From the NCBI GenBank assembly GCA_905202215.1, contig CAJKRG010000009.1, positions 15,198-79,197 on the forward strand: a stretch of 64,000 nt of DNA. Direction: 5' to 3'. This document shows, one piece after another, positions 15,530 through 23,592 of this stretch. How positions within the stretch are numbered: the first letter of the stretch is position 1; each line of letters starts with the position of its first letter. The stretch is from an uncultured Porphyromonadaceae bacterium. Its GTDB lineage: Bacteria; Bacteroidota; Bacteroidia; Bacteroidales; Muribaculaceae. The notes under the pieces are model-generated. The model was given only the letters and a program-made list of their open reading frames with translations, searched no databases and had not been told where the DNA came from. Position numbers and translations under genes: made by a program.

Positions 15530-15742
15530 TCAAGATTTCTTTTTGACAAGTTTACTGATCCAAGCGGCCAATACGGGGCCGAAGATTCCTGCCATTGCAC
15601 CGGCAAAACCTATGATGACATATTCTTGCCAACCATTAGTAAACCAGTTTTGGGCCAATATAAGGTTTAGCAAATAGCACATAAAAGCAGTGAACGCCCA
15701 TATAACGACAAAAGCCAATAAAAGGGAAAGATTCTTTTTCAT
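15530..15742 (-). CDS. Small two-pass membrane protein, unknown
   Basis: 70 residues; two membrane segments (about 5-28 and 42-62) and a basic C terminus WISKLVKKKS. No family recognised. Monocistronic, ending close to the bidirectional terminator of the tmRNA gene. Confidence 0.65.
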   Translation of the reverse strand: MKKNLSLLLAFVVIWAFTAFMCYLLNLILAQNWFTNGWQEYVIIGFAGAMAGIFGPVLAAWISKLVKKKS

Positions 15743-15813
15743 AAGAAATTAGTTCAATGAATTGAAAATTCGAGAGCAAAGCTACAATTTCTCAACATCA
15801 TGAAGAGTTTGGC

Positions 15814-16386
15814 TTATTTTTTGAGGGTGAGGCCGTCGTGGAAGGCCGCGCCGACGCGTTGGCCGAGGGCTATGTATCCGTTGTGTATGGGGTCGAAGGT
15901 TATGAGGCCCATTTTTTCGACATCGGGTTTGCCGTCGGGGGCAAGATAGTTTTCATCGCATACGATGTTGACTATTTCGGCCACAAGATAAAAGCCTGAG
16001 TCGGATTCGTGTATTTTCTCCTTCACCCGACACTCCATCGTCATCGGAAAGCAGTCGAACAGCGGAGCGTCGACATTTTCCGCTTTTGATGATTTCCAGC
16101 CAGTACGGCTCATCTTGGCAGCGTCTTTTTTCGCGCTTACGAGGCCGACATAATCGGCTCCGACAAGGGTGTCTTTAGTGGCGAAGGCTACGGTAAATTC
16201 TCCGCAGCGGTTCAGGTTTTCTGTCGTGGCATGAGAACCAAGCGATATTGCTATTTCCTCATAATCCCACTGGCCGCCCCATGCGGCGTTCATTGCATTG
16301 GGTGTGCCGTCGGCGTTGTAGGTGCCGATAATAAGTACCGGCTGTGGCAGCAGCCACGCCTTAGGTTTGAAATTTTTCATGATCAT
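15814..16386 (-). CDS. Flavin reductase family protein (FMN-binding split barrel)
   Basis: 190 residues (188 if the ATG at 16380 is used). The fold is indicated by PVLIIGTYNADGTPNAMNAAW near the N terminus and by SLGSHATTENLNRCGEFTVAF. Likely binds FMN and moves electrons between NAD(P)H and an acceptor, as in the DIM6/NTAB group. Last gene of a possible four-gene unit beginning at 17848. A 23-base copy of the motif described at 63760 lies directly upstream (16393-16415). Confidence 0.9.
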   Translation of the reverse strand: MIMKNFKPKAWLLPQPVLIIGTYNADGTPNAMNAAWGGQWDYEEIAISLGSHATTENLNRCGEFTVAFATKDTLVGADYVGLVSAKKDAAKMSRTGWKSSKAENVDAPLFDCFPMTMECRVKEKIHESDSGFYLVAEIVNIVCDENYLAPDGKPDVEKMGLITFDPIHNGYIALGQRVGAAFHDGLTLKK

Positions 16387-16392
16387 TTCTTT

Positions 16393-16415
16393 AGATGTTA
16401 TTAAACAACCTCTAA
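16393..16415 (-). repeat. Single copy of a dispersed 21-23 base motif
   Basis: Matches 63760-63782 at 21 of 23 positions, and its inner 19 bases (16395-16413) are the exact reverse complement of 63918-63936 (AGAGGTTGTTTAATAACAT). It sits between the acetyltransferase stop and the flavin reductase start. Confidence 0.85.
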
Positions 16416-16429
16416 ATTCAGACGCTCTC

Positions 16430-17026
16430 TTAATCTCCGCAGCTGTCGAGTCCGAGCTGCACTATTTCATCTTCTTCATTTATCGCTCCGCACGTCGGGA
16501 GTGGCTCTATCCGTCGTATGACCTTGGCCGGATTGCCGGCGACGATGGTGTCGGAAGCTACGTCGTGGGTGACGACACTGGCCGCCCCGACAACGGCGTT
16601 GTCGCCTATGGTCACGCCGGGTAGAATTGTGGCGCCTGCTCCTATCCATGCTTTTTTGCCTATGCATATCGGCTTGCAAGTGATGATCTGGCGCTCGTAC
16701 AGGTCGTGATTGTTGGATATCAGCTGTACGTTGGCGGCTATCATGGCGCCGTCCTTTATCGTTATGCCTCCCGCCGCCATCATCAGGCAGCCGGGCATTA
16801 TGATCACGTCGCGTCCTATGGCGACCTTGTGGAACCGTACTCCCGAGAGTGGGGCGCCGATCCGGCTGCCTTCTCCCATAGCCGGAAACAAGGCATGCAT
16901 CAGTTCCTGATACCTGTCGCTGCCGGGCATAGTGTGGTTGAATTCGAAAAGAGTTCGGCTCTGGGCGTCGGCCAGGGCCAGTTCTTCGGCGGTCTGTTTT
17001 GTCACGTCTATTCTGATTTCTTCCAT
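16430..17026 (-). CDS. Sugar O-acetyltransferase (maltose/galactoside acetyltransferase family)
   Basis: 198 residues. N-terminal maltose-acetyltransferase-type helix (about 15-60), then left-handed beta-helix hexapeptide repeats (IGRDVIIMPGCLMMAAGGITIKDG onward) and the catalytic His in ISNNHDLYERQ, ending with the closing repeat TIVAGNPAKVIRRI. Transfers acetyl from acetyl-CoA to a sugar or sugar-like hydroxyl. About 20 residues longer at the C terminus than the common form. Confidence 0.92.
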   Translation of the reverse strand: MEEIRIDVTKQTAEELALADAQSRTLFEFNHTMPGSDRYQELMHALFPAMGEGSRIGAPLSGVRFHKVAIGRDVIIMPGCLMMAAGGITIKDGAMIAANVQLISNNHDLYERQIITCKPICIGKKAWIGAGATILPGVTIGDNAVVGAASVVTHDVASDTIVAGNPAKVIRRIEPLPTCGAINEEDEIVQLGLDSCGD

Positions 17027-17050
17027 GTCAGTTATAACGGATAAGCATTT

Positions 17051-17296
17051 TCATAGTTTGTTTCTTTTTCTGATTTTCTCGATAAGAACCAGTGCAAGGT
17101 GGGCGAAAATTCCATATACGAGAGTGACCATCAGGGCAAAGCTCTCGTTGATGACCATGACGTATGCCAATGGCATGGACCACTCTTGTCTGGCCTGACA
17201 TATCGCTGAGCATATCGCGCAGATGCTCAGTACGATGAAGAGTACCGCCGTAGAGAAAGGCGCGGCCCCTATTCTGTATTTCCCGATTTTCAGCAT
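17051..17296 (-). CDS. Small two-pass membrane protein, unknown
   Basis: 81 residues with two membrane segments (about 15-35 and 45-70) and a basic tail KIRKRNKL. Three bases separate it from the upstream secreted protein gene and 24 from the acetyltransferase gene, so it is probably cotranscribed. No family recognised. Confidence 0.65.
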   Translation of the reverse strand: MLKIGKYRIGAAPFSTAVLFIVLSICAICSAICQARQEWSMPLAYVMVINESFALMVTLVYGIFAHLALVLIEKIRKRNKL

Positions 17297-17299
17297 CGT

Positions 17300-17848
17300 T
17301 TATCTGATGGTGAATTCAACGTATGCCGTATCTCTCTTCAGGGTCGGATACGGCGGTAAGATGAAATCTTTCGCAAGGCGGTATGTCCCCGGCGCATAGT
17401 TTGTGTCGTAGAACCAGGGTCGGACTGTCATCTGAAGTGTCGTGTCGGATGGTATGATATAACCGACTGAGTTGAAGACGATGGAGACTGTGCCGTCGTC
17501 GTCGGCATATCGCCTGTCTGTCGGGATTTCGTGCCACGACCCGTCTGCATCCAGTTGTTCGATCCTGAACCATTCGCCCGTCATGCCCTCAGTGTTCAGG
17601 CTGTTTTTAAATTCGACAGTCAGGGAGTCGAGAGGAGCCTGTATGATGGTCGGCCCGACAATACTCATGATAATTCCCTCGGCTGTCGAATAGCTCTTCT
17701 GAACGGAAATATCGGTTATATCATGCTCCGGCGCGGTGTCCGTGTGACTGTCAACGGATTTTATGGTCTGCGCGATGATAAGAACGGCAGCCATAAAAAT
17801 GATCAAGCCGAGACAGAAAACAATGCGTCTTTTGGGGTTCATGTTCAT
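17300..17848 (-). CDS. Membrane-anchored immunoglobulin-like protein (Big_14-like)
   Basis: 182 residues: an N-terminal membrane anchor (about 9-27) and one extracytoplasmic domain. The pattern MTGEWFRIEQLDADGSWHEI followed by APGTYRLAKDF is typical of bacterial Ig-like domains of the Big_14 type (recognised by pattern). Start ATG at 17848 or 17842. First gene of the unit with the two-pass protein, acetyltransferase and flavin reductase. Confidence 0.75.
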   Translation of the reverse strand: MNMNPKRRIVFCLGLIIFMAAVLIIAQTIKSVDSHTDTAPEHDITDISVQKSYSTAEGIIMSIVGPTIIQAPLDSLTVEFKNSLNTEGMTGEWFRIEQLDADGSWHEIPTDRRYADDDGTVSIVFNSVGYIIPSDTTLQMTVRPWFYDTNYAPGTYRLAKDFILPPYPTLKRDTAYVEFTIR

Positions 17849-17880
17849 TTGCTATATGTCGTTTTGTCCTGACGATATCA

Positions 17881-17888
17881 CAAAGATA
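17881..17888 (-). promoter_or_regulatory. -7 promoter box of the 17848-15814 unit
   Basis: Minus strand reads TATCTTTG, matching TAnnTTTG, 32 bases before the first start codon. Confidence 0.5.
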
Positions 17889-17912
17889 AGCAAATTTTTC
17901 CCGATATGATGC

Positions 17913-17945
17913 AAAGACGCCTCCCTGTCTGAGGAAGGCGTCTTT
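17913..17945. terminator. Hairpin downstream of the ECF sigma gene
   Basis: AAAGACGCCT (17913-17922) pairs with AGGCGTCTTT (17936-17945) around a 13-base loop. It lies in the 270-base gap between the sigma gene stop (18119) and the next unit, with little else recognisable in that gap. No U tract on the minus strand, so termination is only likely. Confidence 0.55.
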
Positions 17946-18118
17946 GGCGGTACGTCTGTGTAAGATTTGATAGATAATCAGCAGTAGTATATGGCAGTAA
18001 GTATGTTGTTTTTACTTGAATCTTTGGCTTAGGCCTTTTTGAATTTCGGTATATCGGGAGGGAGGTGTCGTTTATATAAAAAACTTATCCTGTATTTTGT
18101 TCGAACCCTATGTTTTTT

Positions 18119-18613
18119 TCAGGAGAAACGTTCCTGAAGTTTCTTGCGGGCAAAGAAAATGCGGCTCTTTACAGTGCCCAGAGGCAGATTCATGTGCTCG
18201 GCGATTTCATTGTATTTATATCCGGCTACATGCATCGAGAACGGAATGCGGTATTCGTCGGCGAATTCGTTGATGGCGTCGGTGATCTCGTTTGCGCCGT
18301 AGGTCTCCTCAGGAGATTCGAAACCGCTGTCCTGGCTGAGGTTGAGATGATAGAGGTTGTCGGTTGTATCGACTATTGTGGCCGAACGCACGCTGCGGCG
18401 GTAGTTGTTGATGAAGATATTCCGCATGATGGTGAAAACCCAACCTTTGAAGTTTGTGTTTTCAGCATACTTGTCTTCATTGTCAAGCGCCTTGAGCGTT
18501 GTGTCCTGAAGAAGATCGTAAGCGTCGTCACGGTTCGAGGTGAGCATGAATGCGAAGTTCAGTAGATTTGACTGAAGGCTCATCAGGTTGCTTTGAAATT
18601 TTGCGCTTGCCAT
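18119..18613 (-). CDS. ECF-type RNA polymerase sigma factor
   Basis: 164 residues from MASAKFQSNLMSLQ. Region 2 contains SNRDDAYDLLQDTTLKALDN and FKGWVFTIMRNIFINNYRR; region 4 is the helix-turn-helix YNEIAEHMNLPLGTVKSRIFFARKKLQ. No anti-sigma gene is adjacent, which is usual for this widespread Bacteroidales sigma subgroup. An in-frame ATG at 18667 is compatible with the mapped -7 box (start near 18677) and would add 18 basic residues; the shorter form is preferred by similarity to remembered Bacteroides relatives. Confidence 0.9.
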   Translation of the reverse strand: MASAKFQSNLMSLQSNLLNFAFMLTSNRDDAYDLLQDTTLKALDNEDKYAENTNFKGWVFTIMRNIFINNYRRSVRSATIVDTTDNLYHLNLSQDSGFESPEETYGANEITDAINEFADEYRIPFSMHVAGYKYNEIAEHMNLPLGTVKSRIFFARKKLQERFS

Positions 18614-18683
18614 AGTGATAAAATTTAGTAGTTTTCGAGCAGGATTCTTTAGTTTTTTGCGTGTCATTTTTTGTTTGACGATT

Positions 18684-18712
18684 CAAAATTACGGATAATT
18701 CAACAAAGTCAA
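18684..18712 (-). promoter_or_regulatory. Promoter of the ECF sigma gene
   Basis: On the minus strand TTG (18710-18712), 18-base spacer, TAATTTTG (18684-18691): close to the Bacteroidota consensus. The remaining bases up to the terminator at 18860 are AT-rich and show nothing recognisable. Confidence 0.55.
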
Positions 18713-18859
18713 GAATTATAAAGTTAATAAATGTGAAATTGGTGACAATTTGATTACATTTGATTTAATACACTGAAAATCAGTGATAAAATATGAATTA
18801 AAATTGTTTCAAAGTTGTTACAATGGCTCGAATGTTACAAAATAACCCCTGTTTGTAAC

Positions 18860-18888
18860 AAAAAAACGCGCCCGTGCAGGGGGCGCGT
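18860..18888 (-). terminator. Terminator of the membrane pyrophosphatase gene
   Basis: On the minus strand ACGCGCCC, a 7-base loop, GGGCGCGT followed by a run of T: a strong GC stem 20 bases after the stop codon. Confidence 0.88.
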
Positions 18889-18908
18889 TCAAGAGGTGTT
18901 TTGCGAGC

Positions 18909-21098
18909 TTAGAAAAGACTCCAGCTCACCGTGAGACCGGCCATGACGATCGATACCATCGACATGAGCTTGATGAGGATATTGAGCGACGGCCCCGATG
19001 TGTCTTTGAAGGGATCGCCTACGGTGTCGCCGACAACCGTCGCCTTGTGTACGTCGCTGCCTTTGCCGCCGAAGTTGCCTTCCTCGACATATTTTTTGGC
19101 ATTATCCCATGCGCCCCCCGAATTGGCCATGAATACAGCCAGGACAAAGCCGGCCGAAAGGCCGCCTACGAGAAGGCCGAGCACACCGGGCACGCCGAAG
19201 ATAAGACCTGTGACGATGGGCGCTACGATGGCGAGCAGCGACGGGAAGATCATCTCGCGCTGTGCGCCTTTGGTCGAAATCTGTACGCAGCGTGCGTAGT
19301 CCGGTTCGGCTTTTCCTTCGAGAATACCTTTGATTTCACGGAACTGGCGGCGCACTTCGTCGACCATATGGGCGGCCGCACGTCCTACGGCGTTCATTGT
19401 CAGGCCGCAGAAGAGGAATGCCATCATGGCTCCGATAAACATGCCTGAAAGCACCTTGGGGCTCATGAGGTTGACTTCATAGAGGGTCATGAAATCGATG
19501 AATGTCATCTGATGGATTTCGACAACACGGTCGCCGAGCTGAATTGTCGTCTCGCCGAGACGTTCGAGTCCGATACGTATCTCTTCTATATAAGATGCGA
19601 GCAGGGCCAGACCTGTGAGCGCGGCCGAGCCGATTGCGAAGCCTTTGCCTGTGGCGGCCGTAGTATTGCCGAGGGAGTCGAGGGCATCGGTACGCTTGCG
19701 CACTTCCTTGCCGAGACCGCTCATTTCGGCGTTGCCGCCGGCATTGTCGGCGATAGGTCCGTAGGCGTCTGTGGCGAGGGTTATGCCGAGTGTCGACAGC
19801 ATGCCTACGGCGGCGATTCCGATACCGTAGAGGCCCATGCCGACGTTGGCGAAGTCAAAGCCGGAAGCGAACCAGTAGCTTAATATTATACCGACCACAA
19901 CAGCAAGCACAGGCACGGCTGTCGATACCATGCCGAGGCCCACACCCGAGATGATGACTGTAGCCGGTCCGGTAGTGCCGCTTTCGGCAAGACGCTTGGT
20001 CGGTTTATATGATTGCGAGGTATAGTATTCGGTCGAGCGGCCTATTACCACGCCGACAAGAAGGCCTACGATTACCGAGCAGCTGATCCACTGCCAGTTG
20101 TCGAGTCCGAGCAGCCATAGTATGAGGAATGTGGCGCCTACGATTAGAACGGAGCTGAGGTTGGTGCCGAAGGCGAGTGCTCCGAGAAGATTCTTCATCG
20201 AGGCGTCTTCCTTGGTGCGGACGCAGAATATGCCGAGAATAGACAGAAGAATGCCTACGGCGGCGATGAGCATCGGCGCTATGACGGCCTTGTACTGCAT
20301 CACTTCGTCGCCTGTCAGAAGATATGCGGCCGCCCCGAGGGCCGAAGTGGCGAGGATCGAGCCGCAGTATGATTCGTAGAGGTCGGCGCCCATGCCGGCG
20401 ACGTCGCCTACGTTGTCGCCTACATTGTCGGCTATTGTGGCCGGATTGCGGGGATCATCCTCGGGGATGCCGGCTTCGACTTTACCTACGAGGTCGGCAC
20501 CGACATCGGCTGCCTTGGTGTATATGCCGCCGCCCACGCGGGCGAAGAGGGCCTGGGTCGAGGCGCCCATGCCGAACGTGAGCATGGTGGTGGTGATCAT
20601 GGCGAGTTTGGCTGTACCGGGAAGATCAACGAGCCAGTCGAGCAGGAGATACCAGAACGAGATATCGATGAGGCCGAGACCGACAACTACAAGACCCATC
20701 ACCGCACCCGAACGGAATGCTACGCGCAGACCGGCGTTGAGCGAGCCGCGGGCCGCGTTGGCCGTACGTGCCGAGGCATATGTGGCCGTCTTCATGCCGA
20801 GAAAGCCCGACAGGCCCGAAAAGAAGCCGCCGGTAAGGAATGCCACAGGCACCCAGGGATTCTGGAGCTGGAAGCCGTAAGCCATCACTGAGAAAAGAAC
20901 GACAAGGCATAGAAAAACGATGCCTACGATCTTGTACTGTTGTTTGAGGTAGGACATTGCGCCTTTGCGCACGTGCGACGCTATACGCGCCATTGTCTCG
21001 GTGCCTTCGCTTTCTTTCATCATCTGACGGTAGAAATACCAAGCCAGAGCGAGAGCCACGACTGCCGAGACCGGAACGAGCCAAAATACAGGATTCAT
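18909..21098 (-). CDS. hppA: Membrane-bound ion-translocating pyrophosphatase (K+-dependent type)
   Basis: Couples hydrolysis of pyrophosphate to transport of Na+ and/or H+ across the inner membrane. 729 residues, about 16 membrane segments. Substrate-binding motif GGGIYTKAADVGADLVGK followed by EDDPRNPATIADNVGDNVGD; second acidic motif DAYGPIADNAGGNAEM and third near the C terminus KATVVGDTVGDPFKDTSGP. The segment GNTTAATGKG has Ala where K+-independent enzymes have Lys, so this one should be K+-dependent and therefore in the Na+-PPase or Na+,H+-PPase group. Monocistronic, with its own terminator. Confidence 0.96.
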   Translation of the reverse strand: MNPVFWLVPVSAVVALALAWYFYRQMMKESEGTETMARIASHVRKGAMSYLKQQYKIVGIVFLCLVVLFSVMAYGFQLQNPWVPVAFLTGGFFSGLSGFLGMKTATYASARTANAARGSLNAGLRVAFRSGAVMGLVVVGLGLIDISFWYLLLDWLVDLPGTAKLAMITTTMLTFGMGASTQALFARVGGGIYTKAADVGADLVGKVEAGIPEDDPRNPATIADNVGDNVGDVAGMGADLYESYCGSILATSALGAAAYLLTGDEVMQYKAVIAPMLIAAVGILLSILGIFCVRTKEDASMKNLLGALAFGTNLSSVLIVGATFLILWLLGLDNWQWISCSVIVGLLVGVVIGRSTEYYTSQSYKPTKRLAESGTTGPATVIISGVGLGMVSTAVPVLAVVVGIILSYWFASGFDFANVGMGLYGIGIAAVGMLSTLGITLATDAYGPIADNAGGNAEMSGLGKEVRKRTDALDSLGNTTAATGKGFAIGSAALTGLALLASYIEEIRIGLERLGETTIQLGDRVVEIHQMTFIDFMTLYEVNLMSPKVLSGMFIGAMMAFLFCGLTMNAVGRAAAHMVDEVRRQFREIKGILEGKAEPDYARCVQISTKGAQREMIFPSLLAIVAPIVTGLIFGVPGVLGLLVGGLSAGFVLAVFMANSGGAWDNAKKYVEEGNFGGKGSDVHKATVVGDTVGDPFKDTSGPSLNILIKLMSMVSIVMAGLTVSWSLF

Positions 21099-21143
21099 GG
21101 TAGATTAGAATTAGGATAAATTGATATTGATGATTGATTCAAG

Positions 21144-21629
21144 TCATGGAGTTGCCGTAAAAATAGTATCGACGGCTATCTCTACGTCGTAAGGTGTCGC
21201 TTTGCCGTTTTTGTGGCTTACGGCCGAGCGCGTGTAGTAGAAGGCCTGCTGTACGTCCCATGACCGTACTCCGATCATGCGTGTTTCGCCGGCCGGTATG
21301 TCTGTGCCGACATTATGGCTCGCACGGTGCAGCAGATGTCTGTCGAGATCGTAGTAACTTATGGTGAAGGACATGCGCCGTATCGGCATGTTGCCTGTGT
21401 TCGTGGCGAAAAAGGTTTCACGCCTGGAGCGGAGCGGTTTGTCATAACCCTTGACCTCGATCATTTCTGCGGTGGGAGCGGCTATTGTGTCGTATACGGG
21501 CCGCACTTCGGACGCCGGCACTTCTCTGGTGTCGGATTTGGCATGTAGTCCTCGGCGTGTGGTGCGCTGGGCCGTACATGTCAAGGCTATGGTTATGGCT
21601 ATGAGAATCAGAACGGGAAGTCTTTTCAT
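21144..21629 (-). CDS. Secreted protein of unknown function
   Basis: 161 residues with a signal peptide (LILIAITIALTCTAQ). The rest reads like a single beta-sandwich (NTGNMPIRRMSFTISYYDLD, GTDIPAGETRMIGVRSWD), a pattern seen in small periplasmic proteins with a fibronectin- or FxLYD-like fold. Last of four genes joined by 4-base overlaps (start at 21629 overlaps the stop of the upstream gene). Confidence 0.75.
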   Translation of the reverse strand: MKRLPVLILIAITIALTCTAQRTTRRGLHAKSDTREVPASEVRPVYDTIAAPTAEMIEVKGYDKPLRSRRETFFATNTGNMPIRRMSFTISYYDLDRHLLHRASHNVGTDIPAGETRMIGVRSWDVQQAFYYTRSAVSHKNGKATPYDVEIAVDTIFTATP

Positions 21630-22150
21630 AGTATTACAGGTGTTGGATTGGCATCTATTCTCACGGCTCCGTCTATGCCTTCGGGCCTTTGGTCCCCTTC
21701 GGTAACGGCAATCCGGAAGAGGTAGGGCAGCAATCGCCGGAAACTGACTCTTTTGCCGCGGCGGTAGGCCTTGAATGTGCAGGAGCGCAGCCGAGTATCG
21801 AATTCCACGATGAAATGCAGTTTTTTGTTGCGTAGGCGGTTGGTGCCCAGCGCCGGATCGGCTGCGAATTCGGCGTCGTAGGTGCGTGGTGTCGCCGTCG
21901 CTTTCAGGGTGCCGACGACCGTGCCCGGTTCGAGACTGTAGTCGTCCGATTCGATTATAGTCACGTTGTAATCATCGCGTGTGCCGGGGATTCGCGAGAA
22001 CCGAAGCACTGCGCCCGATGCCGTCGTCTCCCAGATACCGCAGGCGTCGATATGTTCGGCGTCATTGCCCAGTTCCACCACGCTAAGCGGAGGAACCGCC
22101 GCCGCCGAGAGAGCAAGGGCGGCACAGGCAATGACGGCCGTTATTTTCAT
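21626..22150 (-). CDS. Secreted basic protein of unknown function
   Basis: 174 residues with a signal peptide (VIACAALALSAAAV). The remainder is mostly beta-strand with the basic patch TFKAYRRGKRVSFRRLLPYL. Overlaps its neighbours by 4 bases on both sides, so it is translated with the DUF3078 protein and the 161-residue protein. No family recognised. Confidence 0.72.
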   Translation of the reverse strand: MKITAVIACAALALSAAAVPPLSVVELGNDAEHIDACGIWETTASGAVLRFSRIPGTRDDYNVTIIESDDYSLEPGTVVGTLKATATPRTYDAEFAADPALGTNRLRNKKLHFIVEFDTRLRSCTFKAYRRGKRVSFRRLLPYLFRIAVTEGDQRPEGIDGAVRIDANPTPVIL

Positions 22151-23592
22151 ATGCTGCTGAACTTATAGGAGAAGCCTATCGACAGGATTTCCTTGATCTG
22201 TAGTTTCTTCCAGTCGGGATGATCCTTGTAGTAGGGAGTCAGTGTATCGTATCGGGCATTGAAGTTGATCTGCGATGTGAGGAAGCGGTTGATGATGAAG
22301 GATAGCGTATTTTCCCAGTCGGCCTGGAAGCTGTCGTAGTTGGAGAAGGCGAATATGCGGGAGTTGAAGTTGATATTGTTGCATATCTTCCAGAAGAGGC
22401 GTATCTCGGCCGACGAACCGAAGTTATGCTTCGTTATGCGGCCTTCGTCTATGCCGTAGCTGGTAGGGCTGAGACGGTGGTTTATACATGTCTTCAGGCC
22501 GTACGACAGCGGCGCGAGCGACGCATCGAAGGTGAAGGTCTTTTTGGCGTTGGCATAGTTGTAGGTCATACCGATACCGACAGTGAGCTCGCCGGGCGAC
22601 ATAAAGGCCGAGCGTAGGTTGTGGCTGTTTGTATTGTATGAGTTCAGAAGCTGTGTCTTGAACTGGCCCGTGAACGAATAGTACCACCTTTTGGCTGCCT
22701 TGATACCGAATGTGGTGTTGACCTGGAAAAGATCGTCGGTAATATTGTAGTTGTGTATGGAGTCGTTGGGTGCGTTGTTTATGCCGAGCTTATATTGTGC
22801 TGTGGTCTCGAAGAGGAGATTGGGGTGATACTCGGAGTTGAGTTTCACATTATATATCACGTGAGCGAGCATATTGATATTGTTGTTGCCGCCCTGATAC
22901 CAGTTTGGCGACACGTATGCCTGCGAGAACTGCAGCAGAGCGTTGAACGAACGGATCCAGTGGCGTTTCTGCACCGGAGCCGACGAGATTGTCGCGCCGA
23001 CATTCTTGGCGTTGTCGAGTTCGCGGATCTCGATAGTGTGTTTCGAGGGGTCTACTACGGCATGATATTGTTTGGGCGCTTCGGGCAGGAGGTCGATGTT
23101 GTAATATACCTTTTCGGGGTGTTTCGAGAATAGGTCGTATTTCATTGCCTCCATCGCACGGTTGAGGGCGGCCTGCTCTTCAAGCCAGCGCATGGTCTCG
23201 TTTCCGCTCAGATCGGCTTTGAAGGGATCGTCCTGTGCCGGGAATTTGTGATGGTCGAAAACAGCCGGAAGGAAAAAATACGAAGGCAACGGTTCGCTGC
23301 CCATTGTTGTTTCGCGGGGTATATAGCGGATCGAGTCGAGATACTGGTCGATTTCCTCGATCGAGCGCACGCGGTAGAACGAGGTGTCGGGAACTTCGGC
23401 GATGGTGCTGTCGGGCATTATACGGGCCGCTGTCGGGGCAATGTTGTTTTCGATCGGTTTTTCGACGATAATGATGGTGTCGGGCTTTACGTCGCCTACT
23501 TTGGCGTTATCGAAATACATTGCCTGAGCGTTTGCGGCTGTGTATGCCGGCAAAAGGGCGGCTATGCCCAGGATATATGCTTTTAGAGTCAT
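22147..23592 (-). CDS. DUF3078 outer-membrane beta-barrel protein
   Basis: 481 residues. The start at 23592 gives MTLKAYILGIAALLPAYTAANAQ, a signal peptide; earlier in-frame starts lie inside menG. From about residue 205 the sequence follows the DUF3078 pattern (FSQAYVSPNWYQGGNNNINM) and continues as alternating amphipathic strands to a terminal aromatic-rich strand ending SFKFSSI-like (IGFSYKFSSI), as expected for a barrel. Function unknown. Start overlaps the menG stop by 4 bases. Confidence 0.87.
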   Translation of the reverse strand: MTLKAYILGIAALLPAYTAANAQAMYFDNAKVGDVKPDTIIIVEKPIENNIAPTAARIMPDSTIAEVPDTSFYRVRSIEEIDQYLDSIRYIPRETTMGSEPLPSYFFLPAVFDHHKFPAQDDPFKADLSGNETMRWLEEQAALNRAMEAMKYDLFSKHPEKVYYNIDLLPEAPKQYHAVVDPSKHTIEIRELDNAKNVGATISSAPVQKRHWIRSFNALLQFSQAYVSPNWYQGGNNNINMLAHVIYNVKLNSEYHPNLLFETTAQYKLGINNAPNDSIHNYNITDDLFQVNTTFGIKAAKRWYYSFTGQFKTQLLNSYNTNSHNLRSAFMSPGELTVGIGMTYNYANAKKTFTFDASLAPLSYGLKTCINHRLSPTSYGIDEGRITKHNFGSSAEIRLFWKICNNINFNSRIFAFSNYDSFQADWENTLSFIINRFLTSQINFNARYDTLTPYYKDHPDWKKLQIKEILSIGFSYKFSSI

